DNA of 64,000 nucleotides from Neomegalonema sp. (GCA_022760435.1 JALEFY010000001.1:1-64000); one strand, 5' to 3'. Shown: positions 16,151 to 25,845, numbered from the stretch's first letter. Numbers and translations are program-made. Notes: generated by a model from the letters alone, not told the origin.

Positions 16151-18407
16151 GATTCTCGGCCTTCTTTCCAATGGTCAGCGGATCGTTCGCAGCAGTGACG
16201 ATGGCGGGGGCGCGAACCCCATGAAACTCCGGTGAGTGGCGCCGTCTGTCGATCGACGCAACGGCAGGCTGGGCCGATAGCGTTGTCACGATGTTGGTCA
16301 GGTGGCGCAAGTCGCGCACCTCCAGCACGATCTCCAGGCGATAAAAATCGGGCTTGCGATCCTGAAAGATCATATCGGCGATATTTGCTCCCGATGCGCC
16401 GACAAGGCTGCATACGGTTCCCAGAGCGCCTGGCTCATTGGCGAGGACCAGTTCCACCGGCACGGTGTTGATCGGTTTATCATGGGCTTCGGGCGACCAG
16501 TCCACATCCACCCAGCGCTCCATATCGTCATCAAAGAGCGCCAGCGCATCGCAATCGATCGTGTGCAGGAAATAGCCCCGCCCCGGCTCGCGCAGGGCAA
16601 TCACCCGGTCCCCCGGGATCGGTGAGCAGCATTTGGCCGCTGGCACGATCAGCGGCGCGCCTTCCATGGCGCTGAGCGCATTGCCGCGCACAATCATCGG
16701 CAGGTTCTCGCCGCTCTCGCCGGCATGTTTGGCCCCAGGGCCATGTTCGACCTCTGGATAGACCGCCTTGAAGATATCATGCGCACTGAGTTTCGCCTCA
16801 CCGACATCGGCCAGAATCGCCTCCGATGAGGCGGCGCCGAGTTTCTCGGCCGCCGTTTCCAGCGCGCGGGTCGAGAAGGGCATTTGTGCTTGCTCGAAGA
16901 CGCCTTCGATCAGCCGTTTTCCCAAGGTTGCGGCGTTCTTGCGCTCGAAATTGCGCAAGGTCTTGCGAATCGCGGCTCGTGCGCGGCCAGTCTTGACGAT
17001 GTCGATCCAGAAGGACGCCGGCAGCCCGCCCTTGGACTGGACGATCTTCACCGTCTGCCCGTTGCGCACCTCGTTCTGGAGCGGCACTTGCCTGCCATCG
17101 GCAACCGCCGCGACGGCACTATTGCCCAGATCGGTATGAACCGCATAGGCGAAGTCCAGCATCGTCGCGCCCTGCGGCAGGTTGATCACCTCACCATCGG
17201 GAGTGAAGCAGAATACCTGCTCAAAGCCGATATCGAGCTTGGTTTCGGCGAGGAAATCAGCGTGCGAGAATTCCTCGCCGCCCTCCCCCGCCGGGGTGCC
17301 GAGCTCTGCCTTGCGAATGAACTCCCTGAGCCAGGAGAAGGGATCGACCGCGAACGGGTTTTCCGAGCGAACGCCGTCACGATAGGCCCAATGGGCGGCC
17401 ACGCCGGTTTCGGCAACCTCGTTCATCTGCGGCGTGCGGATCTGGATCTCGATGCGCTGCCCGGTCTTGCTGATCACGGTCGTATGCAGCGAGCGATAGC
17501 CGTTGGATTTGGGGCCGCTGATATAATCCTTGAAGCGCCCGGGCACCGCATGCCAGCGGCGATGGATCACCCCCAGCGTTCGGTAGCACTCGGCCTCATT
17601 GGCGACGATCAGCCGAAACCCGACGATGTCCGAGAGTTTCTCGAAGGAGATTTTGCGGATATTGGCCTTGCGCCAGATGCTGTAGGGACGCTTCTCGCGG
17701 CCGCTGACCGTCGCGCTGACCCCTGCCGATTTCAAAGCGATCTCGATCGCAGCGACGGTTTCGGCGACGAAATCTTCCTCGGTCGAGTTTCGCAAATGCA
17801 CGAAGCGGCGCATGATGGAATGGCGCGCTTCGGAGTTGATCACCTGAAAGGCGAGGTCCTCAAGCTCTTCGCGCATGGATTGCATGCCCATCCGACCGGC
17901 GAGGGGCGCGAAGATCTCCAGCGTCTCTTCGGCAATACGGCGCTGTTTGTCGTCGCGCAGATGCCCGATCGTGCGCATATTGTGAAGGCGGTCTGCCATC
18001 TTGACCAGCAGCACGCGCGGATCCTTGGACATCGCGACCAGCAGCTTGCGCAGATTCTCGGCCTGTTGGGATTCTTTGGAAACCAGCTTGAGCTTGCTCA
18101 GCTTGGTGACCCCGTCCACCAGATCAGCGACGGTACTCCCGAACTCTTGGGCCAATTGCTGATAGGAAGCGGCAGTATCCTCGATCGTGTCATGCAGCAG
18201 GGCTGTCACGATCGTGGCGTCATCGAGTTTCAGATCGGTGAGGATCGCCGCCACTTCAACCGGATGGTTGAAATAGGGCTCGCCGCTCGCGCGCGTCTGG
18301 CTGCCATGCGCCCTGATGCCGAATACATAAGCTTTGTTGATCAGCGCCTCATCCGTGTTCGGATTATAGGCGCGGACCATGTCGATGAGTTCGAATTGGC
18401 GTATCAT
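16140..18407 (-). CDS. rsh: Bifunctional (p)ppGpp synthetase/hydrolase (Rel/Spo homolog)
   Basis: A 755-residue RSH enzyme, the single long stringent-response protein typical of alphaproteobacteria. The HD hydrolase domain (about residues 45-200) keeps [12 protein letters not shown] and [10 protein letters not shown]. The synthetase domain (about 245-355) has GYRSLHTTV and [20 protein letters not shown] domain ([15 protein letters not shown]) follows, and a C-terminal ACT domain begins near [15 protein letters not shown]. All key hydrolase and synthetase blocks are present, so it should both make and degrade (p)ppGpp. It lies between rpoZ and pyrE in a leftward operon. Confidence 0.95.
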   Translation of the reverse strand: MIRQFELIDMVRAYNPNTDEALINKAYVFGIRAHGSQTRASGEPYFNHPVEVAAILTDLKLDDATIVTALLHDTIEDTAASYQQLAQEFGSTVADLVDGVTKLSKLKLVSKESQQAENLRKLLVAMSKDPRVLLVKMADRLHNMRTIGHLRDDKQRRIAEETLEIFAPLAGRMGMQSMREELEDLAFQVINSEARHSIMRRFVHLRNSTEEDFVAETVAAIEIALKSAGVSATVSGREKRPYSIWRKANIRKISFEKLSDIVGFRLIVANEAECYRTLGVIHRRWHAVPGRFKDYISGPKSNGYRSLHTTVISKTGQRIEIQIRTPQMNEVAETGVAAHWAYRDGVRSENPFAVDPFSWLREFIRKAELGTPAGEGGEEFSHADFLAETKLDIGFEQVFCFTPDGEVINLPQGATMLDFAYAVHTDLGNSAVAAVADGRQVPLQNEVRNGQTVKIVQSKGGLPASFWIDIVKTGRARAAIRKTLRNFERKNAATLGKRLIEGVFEQAQMPFSTRALETAAEKLGAASSEAILADVGEAKLSAHDIFKAVYPEVEHGPGAKHAGESGENLPMIVRGNALSAMEGAPLIVPAAKCCSPIPGDRVIALREPGRGYFLHTIDCDALALFDDDMERWVDVDWSPEAHDKPINTVPVELVLANEPGALGTVCSLVGASGANIADMIFQDRKPDFYRLEIVLEVRDLRHLTNIVTTLSAQPAVASIDRRRHSPEFHGVRAPAIVTAANDPLTIGKKAENHVD

Positions 18408-18497
18408 CTGGTGCTGTCAGGCCCCGGCAAAGCAGCCGCCACGCCAGGGTGGCGAATAGCGTTCGGGCAGACCGCGAGTGCAGCGCGCCCGACACGG

Positions 18498-18845
18498 TCA
18501 ACGCCGCGGAAGACCCTCCTGCAGGGCGCGCAGCAGATCTTCCTCGGACGGATCAGCCGTGACTTCCTCGGCCTCGCCCATGAGCTCGGCCATCCGGTCT
18601 TCTTCGGGCTCGTCGACCTCCAGATGCCGTTGATGCGATTCGATCGCATCTTCGCGCAGGCCTTCCGGGGTGAGTTTTTCCTCCGCGATCTCGCGCAGGG
18701 CAACGACCGGGTTCTTGTCGTTGTCGCGATCAATCAGCAAGGGGGCACCGGCCGAGATCATCCGAGCACGATGCGCCGCGAGCATGACGAGATCAAATCG
18801 GTTGGAGACCTTGTCGATGCAATCTTCGACGGTTACGCGTGCCAT
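18498..18845 (-). CDS. rpoZ: RNA polymerase omega subunit
   Basis: A 115-residue omega subunit that aids assembly of beta' into RNA polymerase and mediates ppGpp effects in many bacteria. The N-terminal core [20 protein letters not shown] and the conserved [13 protein letters not shown] are clear. The C-terminal tail is long, acidic and rich in E/D, a common alphaproteobacterial extension. GGAGG precedes the ATG and a good sigma-70 type promoter lies directly upstream. The next gene downstream is rsh, the ppGpp enzyme. Confidence 0.95.
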   Translation of the reverse strand: MARVTVEDCIDKVSNRFDLVMLAAHRARMISAGAPLLIDRDNDKNPVVALREIAEEKLTPEGLREDAIESHQRHLEVDEPEEDRMAELMGEAEEVTADPSEEDLLRALQEGLPRR

Positions 18846-18876
18846 GTGGCCCTCCGGATGATGTGAATAAGATTCC

Positions 18877-18905
18877 TATATAAAGACTAGTGGCCCGACT
18901 GGCAA
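18877..18905 (-). promoter_or_regulatory. Predicted sigma-70 promoter of rpoZ (-rsh)
   Basis: On the minus strand TTGCCA (plus 18900-18905) and TATATA (plus 18877-18882) are separated by exactly 17 bases. The pair ends 32 bases upstream of the rpoZ ATG and overlaps the last codons of folK. Confidence 0.65.
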
Positions 18906-19489
18906 TCTTCGCCTTTATCGGGCGGTGTAATCTTTCGCAATGCAGCAAGGTCCGCGGCCGGGAGCGCACCGATGAGCTCCTGAACGCTTCGACCGCTGAT
19001 CGGGTGCTGCCAATCGGGTGCGATCTGAGCCAAAGGGACGAGCACGAAAGCCCGCTCATGCAGGCGAGGATGTGGCAGGAGCAGGCGATCGGGCGTTTGG
19101 TGCGCGGCATCTTGCGGGGCCAATGTCATCCAGTGATGCAAGGTTTCCCGATCGGGCACAATCGCGCCATCATGATCGAGCAAATCGAGATCAAGCGTGC
19201 GCGCTGCCCAGCGCTTCGGGCGCATTCTGGCGAATTCGTTTTCGATGCGGTGCAGTTGCTCAAGTAGTTCCCTTGCGGATATGTCGCCTTGAGCGCAGAT
19301 GACGCCGTTGATGAAGTCAGGGCCATTGCCCGCCGGATAGGCCGGGGAGCGGTACCAGGAGCTGCATTGCTCGATGTGAATGCCGAGTGCTCGCATCGCC
19401 ATAACTGCCGACTGGCAGAGTTCTATTGGAGATTGTCCGGCTAAAGCGAGATTACTACCGATACCAATGTAGAGTCGTTTGGAACCCAT
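18887..19489 (-). CDS. folK: 2-amino-4-hydroxy-6-hydroxymethyldihydropteridine pyrophosphokinase
   Basis: A 200-residue HPPK that transfers pyrophosphate from ATP to 6-hydroxymethyl-dihydropterin in folate synthesis. Motifs are LYIGIGSNLA at the N-terminus, SSWYRSPAYP, the Mg-binding RTLDLDLLDHDG and LPHPRLHERAFVLVPL. The length is slightly above the Escherichia form because of a C-terminal extension. The ATG at 19489 lies 85 bp from the divergently transcribed NYN gene, with an AT-rich shared promoter region between. Confidence 0.94.
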   Translation of the reverse strand: MGSKRLYIGIGSNLALAGQSPIELCQSAVMAMRALGIHIEQCSSWYRSPAYPAGNGPDFINGVICAQGDISARELLEQLHRIENEFARMRPKRWAARTLDLDLLDHDGAIVPDRETLHHWMTLAPQDAAHQTPDRLLLPHPRLHERAFVLVPLAQIAPDWQHPISGRSVQELIGALPAADLAALRKITPPDKGEDCQSGH

Positions 19490-19574
19490 TATTGCAGCCT
19501 TACGTTTTATATAATTGCATCTTATACGGCGCAGGCGTACAAGGGGCGTTGGGACGATAGGATTTGGAGCATTA
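19490..19574. promoter_or_regulatory. Divergent promoter region folK / NYN gene
   Basis: This 85-bp gap contains a consensus TATAAT at 19510-19515 on the plus strand, about 60 bases before the NYN start. The best -35 match is poor (TTGCAG at 19492 is only 12 bases away). The AT-rich block TTTTATATAATT could serve both directions. Confidence 0.4.
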
Positions 19575-20144
19575 ATGTTTTACAGAGATGAGCGACTGGC
19601 TTTGTTTATCGATGGGTCGAACCTTTACGCGGCCGCCAAGACGCTCGGGTTCGATATCGACTACAAGAAACTACGTGCCGAGTTTGCCCATAAGGGACGC
19701 CTTATAAGAGCAAAATATTATACGGCTTTGTTGGAGGATCAAGATTATTCCCCGATCAGGCCCTTGGTGGATTGGTTGGATTACAATGGTTATACCATGG
19801 TGACCAAATCCGCCAAAGAATACACCGATGCTGCTGGTCGGCGAAAGGTGAAAGGGAACATGGATCTCGAGCTGGCGATCGATGCAATGGAATTGTCCAA
19901 TGCGATGGATCACATGGTTCTCTTTTCCGGTGATGGCGATTTCAGGGTTCTGGTCGAGGCACTACAACGCAAGGGTGTGCGCGTGTCAGTTGTGTCGACT
20001 ATTCGATGCAATCCACCGATGATTGCCGATGAACTTCGGCGCCAGGCGGATAATTTCATTGATCTTGACGATTTGCGCTCGATCATCGGTCGTGAGCAGA
20101 AATCTGTGAATGCAGATGAAGGCGGCGCAAGCTTTGACGACTGA
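19575..20144 (+). CDS. NYN domain protein (LabA/DUF88 family)
   Basis: A 189-residue NYN-domain protein with a PIN-like nuclease fold. The acidic motifs are LALFIDGSNLYAAAK near the N-terminus, KGNMDLELAIDAMEL in the middle and VLFSGDGDFRVLVEAL toward the end, giving the Asp set expected for a metal-dependent RNase. The family is LabA-like; its bacterial RNA substrates are mostly unknown. The ATG at 19575 follows GGAG and fits the family better than the longer frame from 19515. Its last 35 bases overlap the start of the uracil-DNA glycosylase gene. Confidence 0.88.
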   Translation: MFYRDERLALFIDGSNLYAAAKTLGFDIDYKKLRAEFAHKGRLIRAKYYTALLEDQDYSPIRPLVDWLDYNGYTMVTKSAKEYTDAAGRRKVKGNMDLELAIDAMELSNAMDHMVLFSGDGDFRVLVEALQRKGVRVSVVSTIRCNPPMIADELRRQADNFIDLDDLRSIIGREQKSVNADEGGASFDD

Positions 20145-20832
20145 TGCCCGCCGTTCTGCCGGGCCGATAGGGGGCGGGTCTGTTCCTCCGGAGCCGGAAA
20201 AAAGCTGTGCGCGATGTCAAAGGCTGGTCGCCTATCGCGATGAGAACAGGGACAAAAACCCGGACTGGTTCAATGGTGCTGTGCCCTCCTTTGGCCCGCA
20301 GACCGCGCGACTGCTGATCGTCGGACTGGCGCCAGGGGTGACCGGAGCGAACCGCACGGGTCGCCCCTTCACCGGCGATTTTGCGGGGGATCTGCTCTAC
20401 GACACCCTCGCTCGTTACGGGTTCAGCACCGGTCAGTATCAAAGCAGTCCGAATGACGGGTTGCAGCTGCGCGATGCGATGATCACCAATGCAGTGCGCT
20501 GCGTGCCGCCTCAAAACAAGCCGGTTGCGGGAGAGATCAACGCTTGCCGCCCGTTCCTGCATGCACGCCTTGCGGCGCTGCCGGAATTGCGGGCGGTCCT
20601 TGCTTTGGGCAAGATCGCGCATGACAGCACCGTTCGGGCTCTGGGAGAGCGCTTGGCCGCCTATCCGTTTCAACACGGGAAAAGTCATGCGATAAAGCGG
20701 CCCGATGGGGTCGGCATTTCGCTCTTCGACAGCTATCACTGTTCACGCTACAACACCAATACCGGGCGGCTGACCGAGCAGATGTTTCAGGACGTCTTTG
20801 CCGAGATCCGCCGGTTCCTGGGGACGGACTGA
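20110..20832 (+). CDS. Family 5 uracil-DNA glycosylase (UDGb type)
   Basis: A 240-residue glycosylase that removes uracil, and in this family other deaminated bases, from DNA. The active-site motif GLAPGVTGANRTGRPFTGDFAG matches family 5 (UDGb), including the family's lack of a motif A catalytic Asp. The C-terminal motif is SYHCSRYNTNTGRLT. N-terminal cysteines (CARCQRL) and later ones could ligate an iron-sulfur cluster as in thermophilic family members. No start codon lies between codon 3 and the conserved core, so overlap with the NYN gene seems real and suggests coupled translation. Confidence 0.9.
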   Translation: MQMKAAQALTTDARRSAGPIGGGSVPPEPEKSCARCQRLVAYRDENRDKNPDWFNGAVPSFGPQTARLLIVGLAPGVTGANRTGRPFTGDFAGDLLYDTLARYGFSTGQYQSSPNDGLQLRDAMITNAVRCVPPQNKPVAGEINACRPFLHARLAALPELRAVLALGKIAHDSTVRALGERLAAYPFQHGKSHAIKRPDGVGISLFDSYHCSRYNTNTGRLTEQMFQDVFAEIRRFLGTD

Positions 20833-20850
20833 GCTGGAGAATCGCTGCCG

Positions 20851-21267
20851 ATGCGCAAAATCGTTGCCGCCAAGTTGCATGGCATCACCGTAACAGATGC
20901 CGATCTGGACTATCATGGCTCGATCACCCTCGATCCTGATCATTGCGAGCGGGCAGGGATTCTGCCTCTCGAATTCGTTGATATCTGGAACAAGGCGTCG
21001 GGCGCGCGCATCTCCACCTATGTGATCTATGGTGAGCGCGGTTCGCGATGCTGCGTGCTCAACGGAGCCGCCGCCCGCACCTGCCAGCGGGGGGATCAAG
21101 TCATTATCTGCTCATCGCGTTACGCTGACGGGGGCACGATCGCCGATCATCAGCCGCGGGTCCTGACTTTTGACGGCGACAACAATGTCGATGAGGTTCT
21201 GCGTTACGTGATCGGGCAGGACAAACAGGGTCGACCGACTTTCGCCATCGAGACGGATGACGCGTGA
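20851..21267 (+). CDS. panD: Aspartate 1-decarboxylase
   Basis: A 138-residue proenzyme that makes beta-alanine for pantothenate and CoA. The self-cleavage Gly23-Ser24 lies in YHGSITLD and generates the pyruvoyl group. Other conserved parts are [19 protein letters not shown] and [16 protein letters not shown]. The C-terminus is slightly extended relative to the 126-residue Escherichia enzyme. The stop TGA overlaps the ATG of ispH (TGATG), so the two are translationally linked. Confidence 0.94.
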   Translation: MRKIVAAKLHGITVTDADLDYHGSITLDPDHCERAGILPLEFVDIWNKASGARISTYVIYGERGSRCCVLNGAAARTCQRGDQVIICSSRYADGGTIADHQPRVLTFDGDNNVDEVLRYVIGQDKQGRPTFAIETDDA

Positions 21268-22235
21268 TGCCGTTGGAGAATACCCCGTCGCTTCCCCCGC
21301 TCACCCTTTATCTCGCCGCGCCGCGCGGCTTTTGCGCCGGTGTTGATCGCGCCATCAAGATTGTCGAGATGGCGCTCGAGAAATGGGGCGCGCCGGTCTA
21401 TGTGCGCCACGAGATCGTGCACAATAAATACGTGGTCGATGACCTTCGGGCCAAAGGCGCGGTTTTCGTCGAGGAGCTCGATGAATGCCCGCAGGACCGG
21501 CCGGTGATCTTCTCCGCCCATGGTGTGCCCAAATCGGTGCCGGCCGAGGCGGAGCGGCGCAACATGATCTATGTCGATGCGACCTGCCCGCTGGTGAGCA
21601 AGGTGCATATCGAGGCCGAGCGCCATCACGAAGCCGGGTTGCAGATGGTGATGATCGGTCATCAGGGCCATCCTGAAACCATCGGCACCATGGGGCAATT
21701 GCCGCAGGGCGAGGTCTTGCTGGTCGAGACGGCAGCGGATGTCGCGACCCTCGCGCCGCGTGATCCCGAACGGCTCGCCTATATCACCCAGACCACATTG
21801 AGCGTCGATGATACGGCCGAGATCGTGGCGGCCCTGGTGGCGCGTTTCCCGGCGATCATTGGTCCGCATAAGGAAGATATCTGCTACGCCACCACTAATC
21901 GTCAGGCAGCGGTGAAGGCAATGGCGCCGCAAATTGATGCGCTGCTGGTGATCGGGGCGCCCAATTCGAGCAATTCCAAGCGTCTGGTCGAGGTGGGAGC
22001 GCGGGCGGGCTGCCCGCATTCGGTACTGGTTCAGCGCGCCGCCGATATCGATTGGGCGCAGCTTGCGGGTATCAGCGCCGTCGGCATCACCGCCGGGGCC
22101 AGCGCGCCGGAAGTGCTGGTCGATGAGGTGGTCGCCGCCTTCCGCGCCCGCTTTGATCTTCGTGTGGAGATCGTCGAGACCGCCAAGGAAGATGTGGAAT
22201 TCAAGGTGCCGCGGGTTCTGCGCGCCGCCTCGTAA
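21267..22235 (+). CDS. ispH: 4-hydroxy-3-methylbut-2-enyl diphosphate reductase
   Basis: A 322-residue IspH (LytB), the last enzyme of the MEP isoprenoid pathway, giving IPP and DMAPP through an iron-sulfur cluster. Three cluster cysteines are visible in [19 protein letters not shown] and [11 protein letters not shown]. The HGV motif of [11 protein letters not shown] and the [12 protein letters not shown]-terminus are typical. The start is the ATG that overlaps the panD stop. It converges with trkH, with only three bases between the stops. Confidence 0.96.
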   Translation: MPLENTPSLPPLTLYLAAPRGFCAGVDRAIKIVEMALEKWGAPVYVRHEIVHNKYVVDDLRAKGAVFVEELDECPQDRPVIFSAHGVPKSVPAEAERRNMIYVDATCPLVSKVHIEAERHHEAGLQMVMIGHQGHPETIGTMGQLPQGEVLLVETAADVATLAPRDPERLAYITQTTLSVDDTAEIVAALVARFPAIIGPHKEDICYATTNRQAAVKAMAPQIDALLVIGAPNSSNSKRLVEVGARAGCPHSVLVQRAADIDWAQLAGISAVGITAGASAPEVLVDEVVAAFRARFDLRVEIVETAKEDVEFKVPRVLRAAS

Positions 22236-22238
22236 GGT

Positions 22239-23687
22239 TCAGCGGCGCCAGAAGATCGGTGTCAGCAACACCAGCACGCCCATGATCTCCAGGCGGCCGA
22301 GCAGCATTGCGCCGCACAGGACCAGTTTGGAGGCATTGCTCAGCGGCTCATAATTGCCGGAAGGGCCAATCACCTCGCCCAAGGCCGGGCCGACGCAGGC
22401 CAGGGCCGCCACCGCTCCCGAGAAGGCGGATGTCACATCCATGCCGGTCAGTGCGAGCAGGATGGTGATGATCATCAGTGACAGGGCGAAGACGAAAAAG
22501 AAGATCAAGACCGACTGCGCAACGCTTTGGTCAATCCGCCTTCCCGCATAGCGCAGCGCGAAACTGCCATTGGGGTAGCGCAGACGCCGCAATTCCTGCC
22601 CAAGCGCACGCATGAGGATCTGATATCGGAAAATCTTGATCGAACAGCAGGTGGATCCGCCGCAACCGCCGATCAGTCCCGATAGAAAGATGATCGCGAT
22701 CGACAGAGTGTCCCAAGCGCCGTAATTCGCCGTCGTGAATCCGGTTCCGGTCTGGATCGAGATGAGGTTGAAGGTTGCGAGGCGAAAGGTCTCTTCATCC
22801 CAGCGTCCCGCAGCGCTCATCCGTGCGATCACGAGGATCAGGCTCAGAACGATCAACACCGCGAAAAAGGCCCCGATCTGCGGATCGCGGCGAAAGGCGT
22901 TCGGGCCGGAATTAACGAATTGCACATAGCGTACAAAGGGCAAGGACGCCGCGACCATGAAGATCATCGCCACATATTGCGATGCGGGCGAGAAGCCGGT
23001 GAAGGAACTATCGTAATTGCTAAAACCGCCCGTGGCCATGGTCGACATTGCATGGCAGATCGCATCGAAAGCGTTCATGCCGGTGGCACCAAAGCCAATG
23101 GCGCAAAGCAGGGTCAGGGCGATATAGATCGAACTGAGTGATGTCGCGAAATGGGTGACGCGCGGAAACAGTTTCTCCGCCGGGTCGATCGATTCGATCC
23201 GGAAGAGCTGCATGCCACCGATGGCCAGTGTCGGCATGAAGATGATCGCGAAGACCACGATCCCGATCCCGCCGATCCAATGCAAAAGCATCCGCCAGAG
23301 CAGGATCCCCGGTGGCTGCACATTGAGATCGTCGAAAATGGTCGCACCGGTTGTGGTCATGGCCGACACTGATTCGAAGAAAGCATCGACGAAATTGAGC
23401 CCCGGCGCCCCGATCATGAAGGGGAGCGTCGCAAAAAACGGCAGCGCGACCCAGGCGAGAACCGTGAGCAGGAAGGCTTGCCGGATGCCCAGTTGCGCCG
23501 CGCGCGCGCGCATACAGGCCAAGGTTAGCGCGCCGCCGATCAGGGTGGTCACCACTGCTGACAGGACAAAAGCCTGCCAATCCGGATTGGCCACGGCGTA
23601 ATCCATGATCCCCGGCAGCAACATTGTCGCGCCGAGAAGGACGGTCATTAGGCCGATGGAATAGCCGACAGGACGAAGATCATTCAT
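22239..23687 (-). CDS. trkH: Trk-type potassium uptake protein TrkH
   Basis: A 482-residue integral membrane protein of the TrkH/TrkG/KtrB superfamily, the K+-translocating subunit that works with cytoplasmic TrkA. Four pore repeats are visible around TTTGATIFDDL, STMATGGFS, QTGTGFTT and ACVGPALGEV, with the selectivity-filter glycines kept. About ten hydrophobic segments fit the fold. No trkA gene is in the window. It is transcribed leftward and converges with ispH. Confidence 0.93.
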   Translation of the reverse strand: MNDLRPVGYSIGLMTVLLGATMLLPGIMDYAVANPDWQAFVLSAVVTTLIGGALTLACMRARAAQLGIRQAFLLTVLAWVALPFFATLPFMIGAPGLNFVDAFFESVSAMTTTGATIFDDLNVQPPGILLWRMLLHWIGGIGIVVFAIIFMPTLAIGGMQLFRIESIDPAEKLFPRVTHFATSLSSIYIALTLLCAIGFGATGMNAFDAICHAMSTMATGGFSNYDSSFTGFSPASQYVAMIFMVAASLPFVRYVQFVNSGPNAFRRDPQIGAFFAVLIVLSLILVIARMSAAGRWDEETFRLATFNLISIQTGTGFTTANYGAWDTLSIAIIFLSGLIGGCGGSTCCSIKIFRYQILMRALGQELRRLRYPNGSFALRYAGRRIDQSVAQSVLIFFFVFALSLMIITILLALTGMDVTSAFSGAVAALACVGPALGEVIGPSGNYEPLSNASKLVLCGAMLLGRLEIMGVLVLLTPIFWRR

Positions 23688-23753
23688 GTCGGCACGATCA
23701 CCGCGGCGCAGGGGAAGTCAAGCCTTTGCGCCGCGATGTTGCCAAATGCTCGG

Positions 23754-24464
23754 TTAGCGCGCGCGCTGGTTGAACAAGACCGACTGCGCCTGCTTGTCGT
23801 CCTTGAGCTGGAGGGACGCGCGGTACTCTTCGCCATGGGCGCGGCCGCGCTTGACCGCCTCGCGGCTACCGACCCGGTCCAGCCAGGCCTTGAAGTTGGG
23901 CATCTTCGCGATGTCTTCCTCGCTCTGGCCCTGGCGCTCCCAAAGCGAGGCCCATGGCCAGATCGCCATATCGGCGATCGAGTATTCCCCGGCAACGTAG
24001 TCCCGCCCCTCGAGCTGCTTGTCGAGAACGCCGTAAAGTCGGTTGACCTCATTGGCGTAGCGGTTCTTGGCATAGGGGAGGTCTTCGGGTGCGTATTGCA
24101 AGAAGTGATGCGCCTGACCGGCCATCGGCCCGACGCCGCCCATCTGCCACATCAGCCACTGATCGACTTCGGTGCGGGAGCGCTCGTCGCTGGGATAGAA
24201 TTGCCCGGTCTTGCGCCCGAGATATTGCAGGATCGCGCCGGACTCGAAAATCGTGATCGGGGCGCCACCCGGGCCATCGGGATCGACAATCGCGGGCATC
24301 TTGTTGTTCGGCGCGATCTTCAGAAACTCAGCGTCGAACTGATCGCCCTTGCCGATATTGATGTAATGAGTGGCGTAGGGCAGCCCGAGTTCCTCGAGCA
24401 TGATGGAAATTTTCCAGCCATTGGGGGTTGGCCAGTAGTACAGATCAATCGGGTTTTGCGTCAT
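23754..24464 (-). CDS. Glutathione S-transferase, Nu class-like (YfcG/YghU type)
   Basis: A 236-residue GST. The N-terminal thioredoxin fold starts IDLYYWPTPNGWKISIMLEELG, with the TPNGWK active-site turn of Nu-class enzymes that often act as disulfide-bond reductases. NKMPAIVDPDG and FESGAILQYL form the glutathione-binding loop. The helical domain follows with YSIADMAIWPW. The leader (24474-24534) carries an unusual set of nested inverted repeats, listed separately. Its physiological substrate cannot be read from sequence. Confidence 0.9.
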   Translation of the reverse strand: MTQNPIDLYYWPTPNGWKISIMLEELGLPYATHYINIGKGDQFDAEFLKIAPNNKMPAIVDPDGPGGAPITIFESGAILQYLGRKTGQFYPSDERSRTEVDQWLMWQMGGVGPMAGQAHHFLQYAPEDLPYAKNRYANEVNRLYGVLDKQLEGRDYVAGEYSIADMAIWPWASLWERQGQSEEDIAKMPNFKAWLDRVGSREAVKRGRAHGEEYRASLQLKDDKQAQSVLFNQRAR

Positions 24465-24473
24465 GGGGCATCC

Positions 24474-24534
24474 TCTCTGTCGCGTCCTGCTCAGATGAGC
24501 AATTGTACGTCGATGTACAAGTGCGCGACAGAGA
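24474..24534 (-). promoter_or_regulatory. Nested inverted repeats (possible three-way junction) in the GST leader
   Basis: Outer arms TCTCTGTCGCG (24474-24484) and CGCGACAGAGA (24524-24534) are an 11-bp perfect inverted repeat. Between them lie two more: TGCTCA-GA-TGAGCA (24488-24501) and TTGTAC-GTCGAT-GTACAA (24503-24520). As RNA this could fold into a three-way junction whose closing stem reaches the GAGAGG ribosome-binding site, ten bases from the GST start. As DNA the inner palindromes could be operators. Confidence 0.55.
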
Positions 24535-24564
24535 TTATTCGTCAGTGCCCGCCCGATCGCACGA

Positions 24565-25635
24565 TCAGTTGATCGCGATCTCGACCCGGCGGTTCAGCGC
24601 GTCGGCGACACCATCGCGGGTGCTCACGGCCGGGCGCTCCTCACCCAGAGCGACAATCTTGATTTTCAGTCCGGCGATGCCCTGGCTTTCAATCTCGGCG
24701 CGAACGGCCTGGGCGCGGCGCATCGAGATGATCTTGTTGGCGCGCCGCGAACCCTTGCGGTCGGCATGGCCATAAAGGGTGAGGGTGTCGGCGCCGCGCT
24801 TGCGCAATTCGGCGATCGCATCCTTTATGTTTTCCATGCCCTCTTCGGTCACGCTGCTGTCGCCGAAATTGAAATAGACCACGAAATCACCCTTGATCGG
24901 CTGAGCCGCGGCGGCGACCTCATCGATATCGGCGAGGGCCTGCCGGTTCGGTTTGGCGGCCGGTTTCTTGCGCTGGACCTTGCCAGCTTCGGCTGCGCGG
25001 GCAAAGCTCGACGGGTTGGCATTGGGCGGCGCTGCGATGAAGCGGCCATTACTGTCGATATGTCCGGCATACTCGTATTGCGGCTTCGGTGTCGCCGCAT
25101 CGTCAGCGCTCTGCGCCGTGGCTTGCGCCGCTCCGGAAGTATGCTGGCTCATTGCCGCAATCGCGTTCTTGGCGCGGTCAGCGCATAGCAGCAGATTGGG
25201 GCCATCGAGCAGCGCCGAGCGCAGATGGCAATCAAAGGCCACCTGAGCGGTCGCGGCCTGCTGCGGAAAACGGCGGCGGACATCATGGGCGAACAGGGCT
25301 TCCAGCGTCTCGCGCTGCCCTTCGAGCTGGGAGCGCGCATCGGTTTCAAGACCAGCCGAAGGCAACTTGCTCAGCACCGGCAATTGCCCCTCTCCCGCAA
25401 GGATCGAGCGTTCTGCATAGAAATCCGATGCCGCAAAATCTTCGCGGTCATAGGCGCGCCGTGCATAGTCGAGATATTCTTCTTGCAACGCGGCGGCAAA
25501 AGCCTTGCGATCCTGAACCTCTTCCGTGACCGGTGCCTTGGTTGCACTCTCGGGCGCGTCGAAGAGAAAGCCGCAGCCGCTCGGGCTGAGCAGGGCCAGC
25601 GCCAGCAATGTCTTTTTGGTCCAGTTCAGTGCCAT
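24565..25635 (-). CDS. OmpA-family lipoprotein
   Basis: A 356-residue exported protein. The signal peptide KKTLLALALLSPSGC ends in a lipobox-like LSPSGC, so it is probably an outer-membrane lipoprotein. Residues about 25-240 are Ala/Gln-rich and weakly conserved, with a basic Lys/Arg-Pro stretch near 225. The C-terminal OmpA domain (about 245-356) has FVVYFNFGDSSVTEEG, TLYGHADRKGS and the peptidoglycan-binding NKIISMRRAQAV and NRRVEIAIN. It likely ties the outer membrane to peptidoglycan, like a Pal relative. It is upstream of the GST gene on the same strand. Confidence 0.87.
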   Translation of the reverse strand: MALNWTKKTLLALALLSPSGCGFLFDAPESATKAPVTEEVQDRKAFAAALQEEYLDYARRAYDREDFAASDFYAERSILAGEGQLPVLSKLPSAGLETDARSQLEGQRETLEALFAHDVRRRFPQQAATAQVAFDCHLRSALLDGPNLLLCADRAKNAIAAMSQHTSGAAQATAQSADDAATPKPQYEYAGHIDSNGRFIAAPPNANPSSFARAAEAGKVQRKKPAAKPNRQALADIDEVAAAAQPIKGDFVVYFNFGDSSVTEEGMENIKDAIAELRKRGADTLTLYGHADRKGSRRANKIISMRRAQAVRAEIESQGIAGLKIKIVALGEERPAVSTRDGVADALNRRVEIAIN

Positions 25636-25754
25636 CTGTTCAGCCCCCGAGCGCTATGGAACATGAAGGGCGCTCGTTACCCTAAAGCATGTACCATAAT
25701 TGGTCGAATATCGTGTTTGCGGTCAAGTCCATGCGCGGAGCGTGCCAATTAAAA

Positions 25755-25782
25755 ACCCCGCAAAGCGATCGCTTCGCGGGGT
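25755..25782 (-). terminator. Terminator of degP
   Basis: A long stem ACCCCGC-GAAGCG / CGCTTT-GCGGGGT (one G-T pair; plus 25755-25782) is followed on the minus strand by TTTTTAATT. It lies 64 bases past the degP stop. Confidence 0.9.
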
Positions 25783-25845
25783 ACAATCGTCGGATAGGAT
25801 TGCCGAAGGGTTAATGCGCCTGCCCTCGGATTAACCTTTGGTCGA

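Noticed and set aside
16884-18866. 660-codon open frame on the plus strand opposite rsh
   Set aside because: A shadow of the rsh reading frame in GC-rich DNA; no recognisable domain, while rsh has all its motifs.
25809-25836. GGTTAA ... TTAACC inverted repeat downstream of degP
   Set aside because: The arms are short and 16 bases apart; the clear terminator lies further downstream.
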